A stretch of 50,510 nucleotides of DNA from an uncultured Chthonomonas sp. (lineage in GTDB: Bacteria > Armatimonadota > Chthonomonadetes > Chthonomonadales > CAJBBX01): assembly GCA_903885605.1 (NCBI GenBank), contig CAISJD010000096.1, forward strand, positions 1 through 50,510, given 5' to 3'. This document shows, one piece after another, positions 32,096-39,548 of the stretch (the first letter of the stretch is position 1; each line of letters opens with the position of its first letter). A program made the translations under genes and the position numbers. The notes under the pieces are model-generated. The model saw only the letters and a list, made by a program, of their open reading frames with translations, was not told the origin of the DNA and did no database searches.

Positions 32096-34441
32096 ATGAC
32101 AGGACCCATGCTTGCGACTGCTTGTGCCGCCCTTGCCCTCCTCCTGGCTTCGCGTGCCCACGGCGCCGAGGTGGCGCCGCCTTCGGCCGGGCTGGCTCTG
32201 CATCTTGATGCATCGGCCGCGGGTTCGGCGCCGGGCCCGCTGGAACGGTGGAATGATCGTTCGGGGCGCGGCGCCCACGTTGTCCAGTCCGACGCGGCCC
32301 GCCGCCCCACGCTCGTGGCCGACGGGCTCAACGGAAAGCCCGTGGTTCGGTTCGCCGGCGAGCAGTACCTGGACGGCCCCGCCGTCCTGCCCGCCGACTG
32401 CCGCGAGTTCACCTTCGCCGTGGTCTGGCGGCGCACCGACGCGCTGGGGGCTGCCGTCGTCTGCGAGCAGGCAGACGATGGGCCCGGACGCAGGGCGAGC
32501 CTCCTCACCGTCAACGAGCGTTACGGCTTCAACGGGCAGAACAACGACCAGCACGACCTGCTGCCGTACGCGGGTGGGCAGTGGAACCTGACCGTCATGA
32601 CGGTCCTCAAGAACGGCATGGTCCGCCTCTGGCACAACGACGCTCGCGGCGGAACCGGCGCGTCGGCGCAGGTCGATGCCACGCTCCTCAAGGTCGGCTC
32701 CCGCTGTTTCAGGCTGGGCGCCAAGGCGATCGACGGCGGCGAGAGGCTTCGCGGCGATATCGCCGAGGCGCTCGTCTACAGCCGGGCGCTCTCATTCGCC
32801 GAGGTGAAGTCCGTGAACGAGTACCTCGCCGAACGGTGGGGCGTGGCAGGCAAGGGAGGCGTAGAGACGATGACGATCGAGCGGATCGACCAGGGGCCGG
32901 ACTACACCTCCAAGGTGCCGCACTTCACCTTCGGCAAGACGCTGGACGAGCAGGAGGCGCAGCTCAAGGCCAACCCGCTCCTTGCACGGTTCCGCGAGTC
33001 ACGGGCCAAGCTGGCCACCGATCCCTTCCGGCCGCTCTACCACTTCACGAGCCCCGAGAGCAGCCTCAACGACCCCAACGGCCTCTGCTTCTGGCAGGGC
33101 AAGTGGCACCTCTTCTATCAGGGATACCCGCCGGAGGACCCGCGCCAGCACTGGGGCCACGCCGTGAGCGCGGACCTCATCCACTGGCGCGACTTGCCCT
33201 ACGCCATCTATCCGAAACCCGAGGAGTGCTGCTTCTCCGGCGCCACCATGGTCGAGCCGGGTCGGGTCATCGCCATGTACCACGGCACCAAGGTCGGCAA
33301 CATGGTCGCCACCTCCAGCGATCCGCTGCTGCTCAACTGGGACAAGGTGACCGGTAAGGCCGTCATTCCGCAGCGCCGAAGCGACGGGCAACCGCAGCCT
33401 TTCGGGGTCTTTGACCCATGCATATGGAAACAGGGCGAATACTACTATTCGCTTTCCGGTGGCACCGTGCCTGGCCCGGACGGCAAGCGAACCCGCGCCG
33501 ACTTCCTGCTCCGTAGCACGGACCTCACCGCCTGGGAGTACCTGCATCCGCTGGTCGAGAAGGATCCCTACGGCCTGGTGGGCGATGACGGCGCCTGCCC
33601 CTACTTCTGGCCCATCGGCGACCGCCATATTCTGCTCCACTTCAGCCACATGAGCGGCGGGAAGTACCTCCTCGGCCACTACGACACCCAGCGGCAGCGG
33701 CTCGATGTGACCGGCGGCGGCTCCTTCAACTTCGGCCCCGCATGGCCGCTGGGCGTCCACGCACCCTCGGCCGCGCCGGACGGCAAGGGCGGCGTCATCG
33801 CCATCTTCAACATGAACCCCGGCAAGCCCACGCCCGGCTGGGACCAGATCATGTCGCTGCCCCGCCGCCTGACGCTGAGCCCCGAGGGCGACCTGCTGCA
33901 GGAGCCGGCCGGCGACTTCGCCTCGCTGCGCGGCGCCCGGACCCAGGTGGCCGAGACGCGGCTGCCGGCCAACCAGGATGTGAGGCTGGAGGCCGTGAAG
34001 GGCAACGCCCTGGAGATCGAGGCGGTCATCGACCCAAGGGAGGCCGCCACGCTGGAACTGGACCTGCTCCGTTCGCCCGGCTGCGAGGAGGTGACGCGCC
34101 TCTCCATCTACCCCCGGCGCGGCTTCCACTACTGGAACCGGGGCGGCCGCCCCGGCAACGATACCGTCGTGTCGCTGGACACCTCACGTTCGTCACTGGC
34201 GCCCGACGTCACCTCGCGCCCGCCGGAGACCGCGCCGGTCTACATCCCTGAGGGTGAGCCCGTTCGGCTGCACATCTTCATCGATAGGAGCGTGGTGGAG
34301 GTCTTCGTCAACGGGCGCCAGTGCGTCGCCGCCCGCGTCTATCCCTCGCGGCCCGACAGCGTCGGCGTCGTGTTGCGCGCCGTGGGGAGCCCTGCCCTGC
34401 TGAAGTCCCTGACCGCGTGGGAGATGATGCGGGCGCACTAG
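32096..34441 (+). CDS. Secreted GH32-like protein with N-terminal LamG-like domain and replaced acid/base residue
   Basis: The start at 32096 follows GGGAGGA by 6 nt (ATGs at 32090 and 32108 are alternatives) and gives 781 residues with a signal peptide (MLATACAALALLLASRAHGA). Residues 30-260 form a concanavalin-like LamG domain (LALHLDASAAG, RGDIAEALVYSRALS). The GH32 five-bladed propeller follows: nucleophile D326 in SLNDPNGLCFW, and D440 in VFDPCIWK as transition-state stabiliser. At the third key site the family reads ECP, but here it is GACPYFW with A500 in place of the acid/base Glu. A C-terminal beta-sandwich has HIFIDRSVVEVFVNG. GH32 enzymes cleave beta-fructans or sucrose-like substrates; this protein may use another acid, be a subfamily with changed chemistry, or only bind. 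It lies 30 bp after the toxin gene. Confidence 0.82.
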   Translation: MTGPMLATACAALALLLASRAHGAEVAPPSAGLALHLDASAAGSAPGPLERWNDRSGRGAHVVQSDAARRPTLVADGLNGKPVVRFAGEQYLDGPAVLPADCREFTFAVVWRRTDALGAAVVCEQADDGPGRRASLLTVNERYGFNGQNNDQHDLLPYAGGQWNLTVMTVLKNGMVRLWHNDARGGTGASAQVDATLLKVGSRCFRLGAKAIDGGERLRGDIAEALVYSRALSFAEVKSVNEYLAERWGVAGKGGVETMTIERIDQGPDYTSKVPHFTFGKTLDEQEAQLKANPLLARFRESRAKLATDPFRPLYHFTSPESSLNDPNGLCFWQGKWHLFYQGYPPEDPRQHWGHAVSADLIHWRDLPYAIYPKPEECCFSGATMVEPGRVIAMYHGTKVGNMVATSSDPLLLNWDKVTGKAVIPQRRSDGQPQPFGVFDPCIWKQGEYYYSLSGGTVPGPDGKRTRADFLLRSTDLTAWEYLHPLVEKDPYGLVGDDGACPYFWPIGDRHILLHFSHMSGGKYLLGHYDTQRQRLDVTGGGSFNFGPAWPLGVHAPSAAPDGKGGVIAIFNMNPGKPTPGWDQIMSLPRRLTLSPEGDLLQEPAGDFASLRGARTQVAETRLPANQDVRLEAVKGNALEIEAVIDPREAATLELDLLRSPGCEEVTRLSIYPRRGFHYWNRGGRPGNDTVVSLDTSRSSLAPDVTSRPPETAPVYIPEGEPVRLHIFIDRSVVEVFVNGRQCVAARVYPSRPDSVGVVLRAVGSPALLKSLTAWEMMRAH

Positions 34442-34453
34442 GCTCTGCCGAGG

Positions 34454-34471
34454 CGGCGCCCGCGCCGTTTT
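34454..34471 (+). terminator. Short intrinsic terminator-like hairpin with T4
   Basis: CGGCG (34454-34458) and CGCCG (34463-34467) pair around a 4-nt loop and are followed by TTTT (34468-34471), 13 bp after the stop codon. The stem is short but all G-C. Confidence 0.5.
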
Positions 34472-34590
34472 GGCGGCTACCTCAGGCTTTCCGCCCTGAA
34501 ATGGCCGCAGGACCGCTCCGGCTCTCGTACAGCTACCTGTAGCAGGGCGTGAGTACCTGAGCGCCGCTGCAATAAGTACTGGAGGTCGCT

Positions 34591-37284
34591 ATGGGTCGGT
34601 TTCGTTGGGCTTGGGCGGTACCGGTGGCTTGCCTGGCACTGGCAGGCTGCGGCGGAGGGGTCGGAACGCCCGCGCCTCCTGTCTCCGCGTCACGAGGCGT
34701 GGCGCGGTTCGACGTTGACGTAGCCAGCGGCAAGGTCACCGTGACGGGCTTGGATGCATCGCGGGCCGTCTTCAGCGGCAGCGCGGTCTCGTTCACCAGT
34801 TCCGACCTGCTGAGTGTTGGGGGCGATGCGGGCAAGCGCCTTATCAGGGTCACGGCGCGCAACAACTCGGGCGAAGCGTGGGGCAGCGCACAGGTTAGGA
34901 TGGTGGTCTCCGACATCGAGAACGCCTCGGTCACACGCTGGCGCGAGAACGTCCAGGTCGGCACACTCGCTGGCAGCGGCGCACCCGAGACCGTGGACGG
35001 CGTGGGCGCCTCCGCTCGTTTCGCGGACCCCTACGGCATAGCCGCCGGACAGGGTGGCGCCGCGCACGGCCTGTTCGTGAGCGAGTTCACAGGGCAGGTC
35101 GTTCGCAGGGTTGAGGCAACCGGGCTGACCACGACCGTCGCCGGAGGCGTCTCCACGGCTGCCTTTGCCGACGGGGTACGCTCCGCTGCCAGGTTCAGCA
35201 GCCCCAACGGAATCGCGACGGACGCGGGGGGCAACATCTTTGTGGCCGATGCCGGCAATAACCGCATCCGGCGCATCACGCCAAGCTACGACGTTACCAC
35301 AATTGCAGGCACGGGCGTGGGCGGCTCGGCTGACGGCGCAGGCGATGTGGCAACTATCAACGCGCCGGTCGCGCTGGCGTGCAGCGCCGACGGCAACCGC
35401 ATCTACGCCGCCACGTTCGGCACGAACAACATTCGCCTCCTCACGTTCACCGGTACACGCCGCGACCTTGGCTCGTCCTATACGGTGACGACGGTGGCCG
35501 GTTCGGCGGCGGCCGCCGGGTTCGTAGATGGACTCGGCACCGCTGCTCGCTTCAACTATCCGCGGGGTCTGGCCCTCATGACTGATGGGACGGCGAACGA
35601 GACCCTCTTCGTGGCCGACTACTTCAACTCGGCGCTACGCCGCATCGACACGCCGGCGGGTGTCGCCCGGGTGACGACGGTCGTCGGCGACGGCGTGTCG
35701 GGCCTAACCGACGGCCCCGGTTCGGTGGCCAGGCTGGGTTTCGTGCGCGGCGTGGCCTGCGTACGGCTCGATGATGGCGGCTTTGACCTTTATGTAGCGC
35801 AGGACTATCGCATCCGGGTCGTCCACTTCGCCGCCGGCGGCGATCCCAGGCAGAAGGGCGCGTACGTCGTTAACACCGTTGCCGGCGACTCCCTGGGCAG
35901 CGCCGACGGCAATGGCCTTACCGCCAGGTTCGGCTCTGTAGGCCACCTTGTCGCGACGACGAAGGCCGGTGGATCGGCCATGCTCTACGTCGCCGATTCC
36001 GGCGGCAACCGCATCCGCACCGTGGCGGTGCCCACGGGAGCCTTCCAGTCGGGCGGCGGCGCGGGTACCTCAGCTGAGGCGGTCGCCATGGTGAACCACG
36101 ACGGCCAGGTTCCCAACCGCGCCGCCTACTCCAAGGTCATGACCGAGGCGGAGGGCGCCTACCAGGCCGACCTGCAGTTCAATATCCCTGCCGGAGTGGC
36201 AGGGTTCACCTTCCTTGCTACGATCGAAACCGATTCGTCGGTCGTTAACCTGCCCGCGCAGGGAGCCTCCATGGTCACGACGATCGCCGGCACCGGCGTG
36301 CCCGGGTACCGCGACGGCAATGCCAAGGCCGCCCAGTTTAGCTTTCCCTCGAGCGTCGTGGCGGTGCCCGGATCGATGCGAAGCCTCTACCGCACGAGCA
36401 GCGGCAAACCGGTCCGCGCATTCGTGGTTGACAACGCCGCCTGCGCGGTGCGCTGGGTGGACACTGAGGGTACGGTGGGTACCTTTGCCGGCGGGACGCT
36501 CGGCTTCGCGGATGGTGTCGGCGCCTTGGCCCGGTTCGCCTATCCTACCTCCGTGGCCCTCGACCGGCAGGGCGTGCTCTGGGTCACCGACACCGAGAAC
36601 ATGCGAGTACGCTGCATCCTGCCGAACGGCACGGTCTACACCGTGGCCGGATCAGGCGCCTCGGGGAGCGGCGACGGCACGGGCGCCCTTGCCCAGTTCA
36701 CGTCGCCGTTCGGCATCACCATCGATGCCGGAGGCGTGGCCTATGTCACGGACTACACCGGGCACACCGTCCGCTCCATCCAGCATACCGCCGGCGACGT
36801 GCGGTCTCCCGCATCCTACACCGTTACCACGGTGGCGGGCTCGCCCGGCGTGGCCGGCAACGCCAACGGGCAGGGCCTCGGGGCACGGTTCGACCACCCC
36901 ATGGGGATTGCGGTAGCCGAAGACGGTCGCCTCTACGTCGGCGATGCCGGTAACGGCAGCGTACGCGTTCTGTCGCCGGTCTCATACTCGAAGCTCTTCC
37001 ATGCCTCGAACCTGCTGACCGGTCTCTTTGTGCCGAACGGCATCGCCATCGCCCCCACGCAGGATGCCTACGTCACAACGCGTACGCCCACCATCATACG
37101 GGTGAGCCCCACCGGCGCCATGGCTGTGTTGGCCTCAGGTGTTGGCTTCACCGACACGAACGGCGGCAACCTCGGCGACCCGTACAGCATGGCCATTGAG
37201 GAGTCCGGCACGCTGCTGTTCTGCGATCCTGCGTACGGCGCACTCCGCTCCGTCCAGCGGACGGTCACCTCGACGCCCCTGTAG
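34591..37284 (+). CDS. NHL-repeat lipoprotein (two predicted propellers)
   Basis: The 897-residue product starts at an ATG 5 nt after GGAGGT. It has a lipoprotein signal peptide with lipobox L17-A18-G19-C20 and a Gly-rich tether. An Ig-like segment follows (residues 35-115, ending in VRMVVSDIE). From about residue 120 to the end, ten clear and two weaker repeats of the type GFADGVGxxARFxxPxGIAxD / VADxxNxRIRRI mark NHL blades. Six precede and about six follow a blade-free insert at roughly residues 495-560 (MVNHDGQVPNRAAYSK...), fitting two six-bladed propellers. No catalytic motif is visible; surface binding or an unknown sensing role is likely. It sits alone between a terminator and a convergent gene. 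Confidence 0.87.
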   Translation: MGRFRWAWAVPVACLALAGCGGGVGTPAPPVSASRGVARFDVDVASGKVTVTGLDASRAVFSGSAVSFTSSDLLSVGGDAGKRLIRVTARNNSGEAWGSAQVRMVVSDIENASVTRWRENVQVGTLAGSGAPETVDGVGASARFADPYGIAAGQGGAAHGLFVSEFTGQVVRRVEATGLTTTVAGGVSTAAFADGVRSAARFSSPNGIATDAGGNIFVADAGNNRIRRITPSYDVTTIAGTGVGGSADGAGDVATINAPVALACSADGNRIYAATFGTNNIRLLTFTGTRRDLGSSYTVTTVAGSAAAAGFVDGLGTAARFNYPRGLALMTDGTANETLFVADYFNSALRRIDTPAGVARVTTVVGDGVSGLTDGPGSVARLGFVRGVACVRLDDGGFDLYVAQDYRIRVVHFAAGGDPRQKGAYVVNTVAGDSLGSADGNGLTARFGSVGHLVATTKAGGSAMLYVADSGGNRIRTVAVPTGAFQSGGGAGTSAEAVAMVNHDGQVPNRAAYSKVMTEAEGAYQADLQFNIPAGVAGFTFLATIETDSSVVNLPAQGASMVTTIAGTGVPGYRDGNAKAAQFSFPSSVVAVPGSMRSLYRTSSGKPVRAFVVDNAACAVRWVDTEGTVGTFAGGTLGFADGVGALARFAYPTSVALDRQGVLWVTDTENMRVRCILPNGTVYTVAGSGASGSGDGTGALAQFTSPFGITIDAGGVAYVTDYTGHTVRSIQHTAGDVRSPASYTVTTVAGSPGVAGNANGQGLGARFDHPMGIAVAEDGRLYVGDAGNGSVRVLSPVSYSKLFHASNLLTGLFVPNGIAIAPTQDAYVTTRTPTIIRVSPTGAMAVLASGVGFTDTNGGNLGDPYSMAIEESGTLLFCDPAYGALRSVQRTVTSTPL

Positions 37285-37310
37285 TCTGGCCGACGACGCC
37301 AGAAGCGGTG

Positions 37311-37345
37311 CAGGGCCTCCCTCCAGCGATGGGGTGGGGGCCCTG
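37311..37345. terminator. Hairpin between convergent genes
   Basis: CAGGGCC (37311-37317) and GGCCCTG (37339-37345) form a perfect 7-bp stem with a 21-nt loop in the 75-bp gap between convergent stop codons. A G8 run follows at 37352-37359. Confidence 0.5.
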
Positions 37346-37359
37346 GCTGCAGGGGGGGG

Positions 37360-37941
37360 CTAAGCCGGTGCGAGGACGCAGGCCAAGGCGCGGTCGATGA
37401 GGATGAGCGCGTCGTGAGGCCCCACGAGGCTCTCCAGGAGGCTTGCCGCACCGGCCACGTCGGCGTGTGCTGCGAAACTGCGCCGGAGACCCTGGAGGAA
37501 GGCCTCGTAGGGCTCATCGGACGTGCGCACACCAGGGCCGCCGCGCGACGCCGACACGGCTACAAGCTGGCGCGCAAGCTTATCGGCCTCCGCCAGACGC
37601 GCCTGGTGCGGGGCGATGACCGCGGTCGCCACGTCGGCGCCGCGCTGCAGGGCCATGGAGGCGACCGCCTCCGCCACCCGGGCCCTGGTCCGTGTGCCCT
37701 GAATCTCGAGCCCGGCGGGAGCCGCGCCGCGCACGGCGGCCACCAGGCCACTGCGCACGGCCGCGATCGTGCCTGCCTCGGCGAGGCGATTGGCCGCAAG
37801 CATGGCCTCGAGCGCCTTAAGCCATGCCACACAGCCGCGCACGAAGTCGGGCGAGCGCTGCTCCTGTCGTTCCACCAGCGCCGGTAGAAGGAGCAGGTGC
37901 TCGGCGATCTCCTCAACCTGCCGAACTCGTAGGGCTGCCAT
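37360..37941 (-). CDS. Unknown all-helical protein, third gene of the DUF2589 unit
   Basis: The 193-residue protein starts at an ATG 3 bp after the stop of the preceding gene, so its translation probably depends on that gene. It has no signal peptide or membrane segment. Predicted secondary structure from composition is almost entirely helical, with leucine/alanine-rich stretches (VEEIAEHLLLLPALVERQ, WLKALEAMLAANRLAEA, YEAFLQGLRRSFAAHA). I recognise no family. Its conserved position at the end of a tight three-gene unit suggests a function with the two upstream products. Confidence 0.72.
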   Translation of the reverse strand: MAALRVRQVEEIAEHLLLLPALVERQEQRSPDFVRGCVAWLKALEAMLAANRLAEAGTIAAVRSGLVAAVRGAAPAGLEIQGTRTRARVAEAVASMALQRGADVATAVIAPHQARLAEADKLARQLVAVSASRGGPGVRTSDEPYEAFLQGLRRSFAAHADVAGAASLLESLVGPHDALILIDRALACVLAPA

Positions 37942-37944
37942 GGA

Positions 37945-38643
37945 CTACTCGGGTACCAGTTGGTCGTGCGTGCCGCCGTCGGTCTCGGTGGTGGCCCACT
38001 CCATCCCCTGCTCGCTCACCTTGAGTTTCAGGCGCGCTACATTCACAGTGTTGCCCTGCTCGCGGATCTCGGCGCTCGTGACGAGGGCCTGCAGCCTGGG
38101 GGGCGGCGTCCGCAGCTTGAGAACCTCGATGCGGACGGCCTCCCGTAGCTCCTTCGCGAGCGCACCGGACTTGAGGGCGGATCGCAGGCGACTCGTCTGT
38201 GTGCCTGTCGAGAGGCTGCGCAGGGCGACCTCCGTTAGCCCATCGGCCAGGCGCCGCGTGTCGATCCCGGTCTCCGTGGCGTGCCCGTGCGCCGCGACCT
38301 GCTCGTGCAGCGACGTCCGGACACGATTGCGCTGCGCCTGCGCCAGGTTGATGCCCGACTTGGAGAGATGGGCTCCGATCACCTGGTCGATTCGGTCGGC
38401 CAACTGCTTGGTGGCTGTGCCGCCCCGGGTCGTCTCGCCTTCGCGCGGGGCCTCGGAAGCCTGGATCAGCACCGGCAGGTCGATATCGACCTCCGGTAGC
38501 CGAATGCGGGGCACCGCCATGTTGCGAAGCAACGGGTGCGCGGCGTAGAGCTCGGCCAGCCGTACGGTCTCCAGGTCGGCCTGCAGCCGCGCCATGGCGA
38601 TCTCTGCCAGCAGTTGCCCTAGATAGTCGCCCAGATTAGCCAT
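37945..38643 (-). CDS. Unknown cytoplasmic protein, second gene of the DUF2589 unit
   Basis: The protein has 232 residues and starts at 38643 with AAGGAGG 11 nt upstream. The N-terminus is a long amphipathic helix (MANLGDYLGQLLAEIAMARLQADLETVRLAELY) described here by its two halves only: residues 4-16 carry LGDYLGQLLAEIA and residues 17-33 are Arg/Leu/Glu-rich. Then follows a proline-framed beta stretch VPRIRLPEVDIDLPVLI. The middle is helical and basic, and the end (VNVARLKLKVSEQGMEW) looks like beta strands. There is no signal peptide and no known catalytic motif. I do not know a family name for it. Start and reading frame are well supported by the Shine-Dalgarno and tight packing. Confidence 0.75.
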   Translation of the reverse strand: MANLGDYLGQLLAEIAMARLQADLETVRLAELYAAHPLLRNMAVPRIRLPEVDIDLPVLIQASEAPREGETTRGGTATKQLADRIDQVIGAHLSKSGINLAQAQRNRVRTSLHEQVAAHGHATETGIDTRRLADGLTEVALRSLSTGTQTSRLRSALKSGALAKELREAVRIEVLKLRTPPPRLQALVTSAEIREQGNTVNVARLKLKVSEQGMEWATTETDGGTHDQLVPE

Positions 38644-38672
38644 CGCGGCCCATCCCTCCTTGTTGGGTCAGC

Positions 38673-39338
38673 TCACTCGGGAGTTGAGACGATGGCGCCC
38701 TCGAGGATTCCGAGAAGCCGCTCCATTCCGGCGGGCATCTCGTCCTGAACCGCCTTGATGTGGACGGCCATGGAGTAGGTTCGGTCCACCGAGTTGCCCG
38801 ACGTGGTGCTGCGCTGGTAGGAGGTGGAGACCTTGAGCTTCGCCGAACCCCAGAGCCAGCCGGCGCTGGCCTCCAGCGAGGCATCGACCTTGAGGTTCGT
38901 GTCGGTCTTGCGGTACTCAACGGAGTTGATCTTGGCGTTGAAATCGATGGTGGTCTCCTCGATCCGGATGAAGGGGATCGGGAGCATGGTGAGGATCGGT
39001 ACCTGGAGCTGCTGCGTCTCGTAGACGGCAGCCACGGCGTCCTTCGCGGCCGAAGCCGGGATGGGCGGGTCGGCGCCCGGGTCGCCGGGATCGGCGGGTA
39101 CGGCCGGCTGGTAGGGGATCAGCTCCTTCGGGTACTTGAAGGTGACGTAAATCGGCTCCATGGTCTCGGAGTCGCTGCCGGCAGCCTGCGTCCCGGCGGG
39201 CTTCTTGAAGCCGACCTCTTTGATGAAGTTCACCGTGGACATGGCCGCCTGGGCCTGGGCGTTGATGACCGCCACCAGCGGGCCGCCGAGCATGCTCTCG
39301 AAGTCGATGCTTGAAAGCTCCTGGCCTGGACTGGGCAT
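38673..39338 (-). CDS. DUF2589-like protein, first gene of a three-gene unit
   Basis: The 221-residue protein starts at 39338 with AGGGAGG 8 nt upstream. The N-terminal segment ESMLGGPLVAVINAQAQAA, followed by STVNFIKEVGFKKP, and the central LQVPILTMLPIPFIRIEETTIDFNAKI are hallmarks I associate with the uncharacterised DUF2589 family. The C-terminal half (SAKLKVSTSYQRSTTSGNSVDRTYSMAVHIKAVQDEMPAGMERLLGILE, residues about 165-215) is beta-rich and ends in a helix. No signal peptide is present. The gene is the first of three on the minus strand with gaps of 29 and 3 bp. The family has no known function; the assignment is from memory of sequence hallmarks. Confidence 0.78.
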   Translation of the reverse strand: MPSPGQELSSIDFESMLGGPLVAVINAQAQAAMSTVNFIKEVGFKKPAGTQAAGSDSETMEPIYVTFKYPKELIPYQPAVPADPGDPGADPPIPASAAKDAVAAVYETQQLQVPILTMLPIPFIRIEETTIDFNAKINSVEYRKTDTNLKVDASLEASAGWLWGSAKLKVSTSYQRSTTSGNSVDRTYSMAVHIKAVQDEMPAGMERLLGILEGAIVSTPE

Positions 39339-39481
39339 GGCTGTGCCTCCCTATGGTCGTCATTGCATCCCACACCCCTGCGGCGGGGACGCCCTATGCG
39401 TTGCGAACGGCGCCCTGCGTGCCCGTGACAGGCTGCGGCAGGATACAGGACACTACGGTGCGATGCAGCCAACGCGTTCGC

Positions 39482-39511
39482 GCCGACGGTCCTCGCCCGG
39501 CGACCGTCGGC
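39482..39511. terminator. 10-bp hairpin between the GH-A gene and the DUF2589 unit
   Basis: GCCGACGGTC (39482-39491) and GACCGTCGGC (39502-39511) form a perfect 10-bp stem with a 10-nt loop. It lies 38 bp after the stop codon of the GH-A gene and upstream of the DUF2589 start, all on the minus strand, so it would separate the two transcription units. Confidence 0.6.
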
Positions 39512-39548
39512 ATTGCTGGTATCTATCTGGCCCTGTCTCCGCGGTGGG

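Noticed and set aside
34532-34543. GCTAC-CT-GTAGC palindrome before the NHL lipoprotein gene
   Set aside because: Only 5-bp arms and no second copy or promoter nearby; expected by chance.
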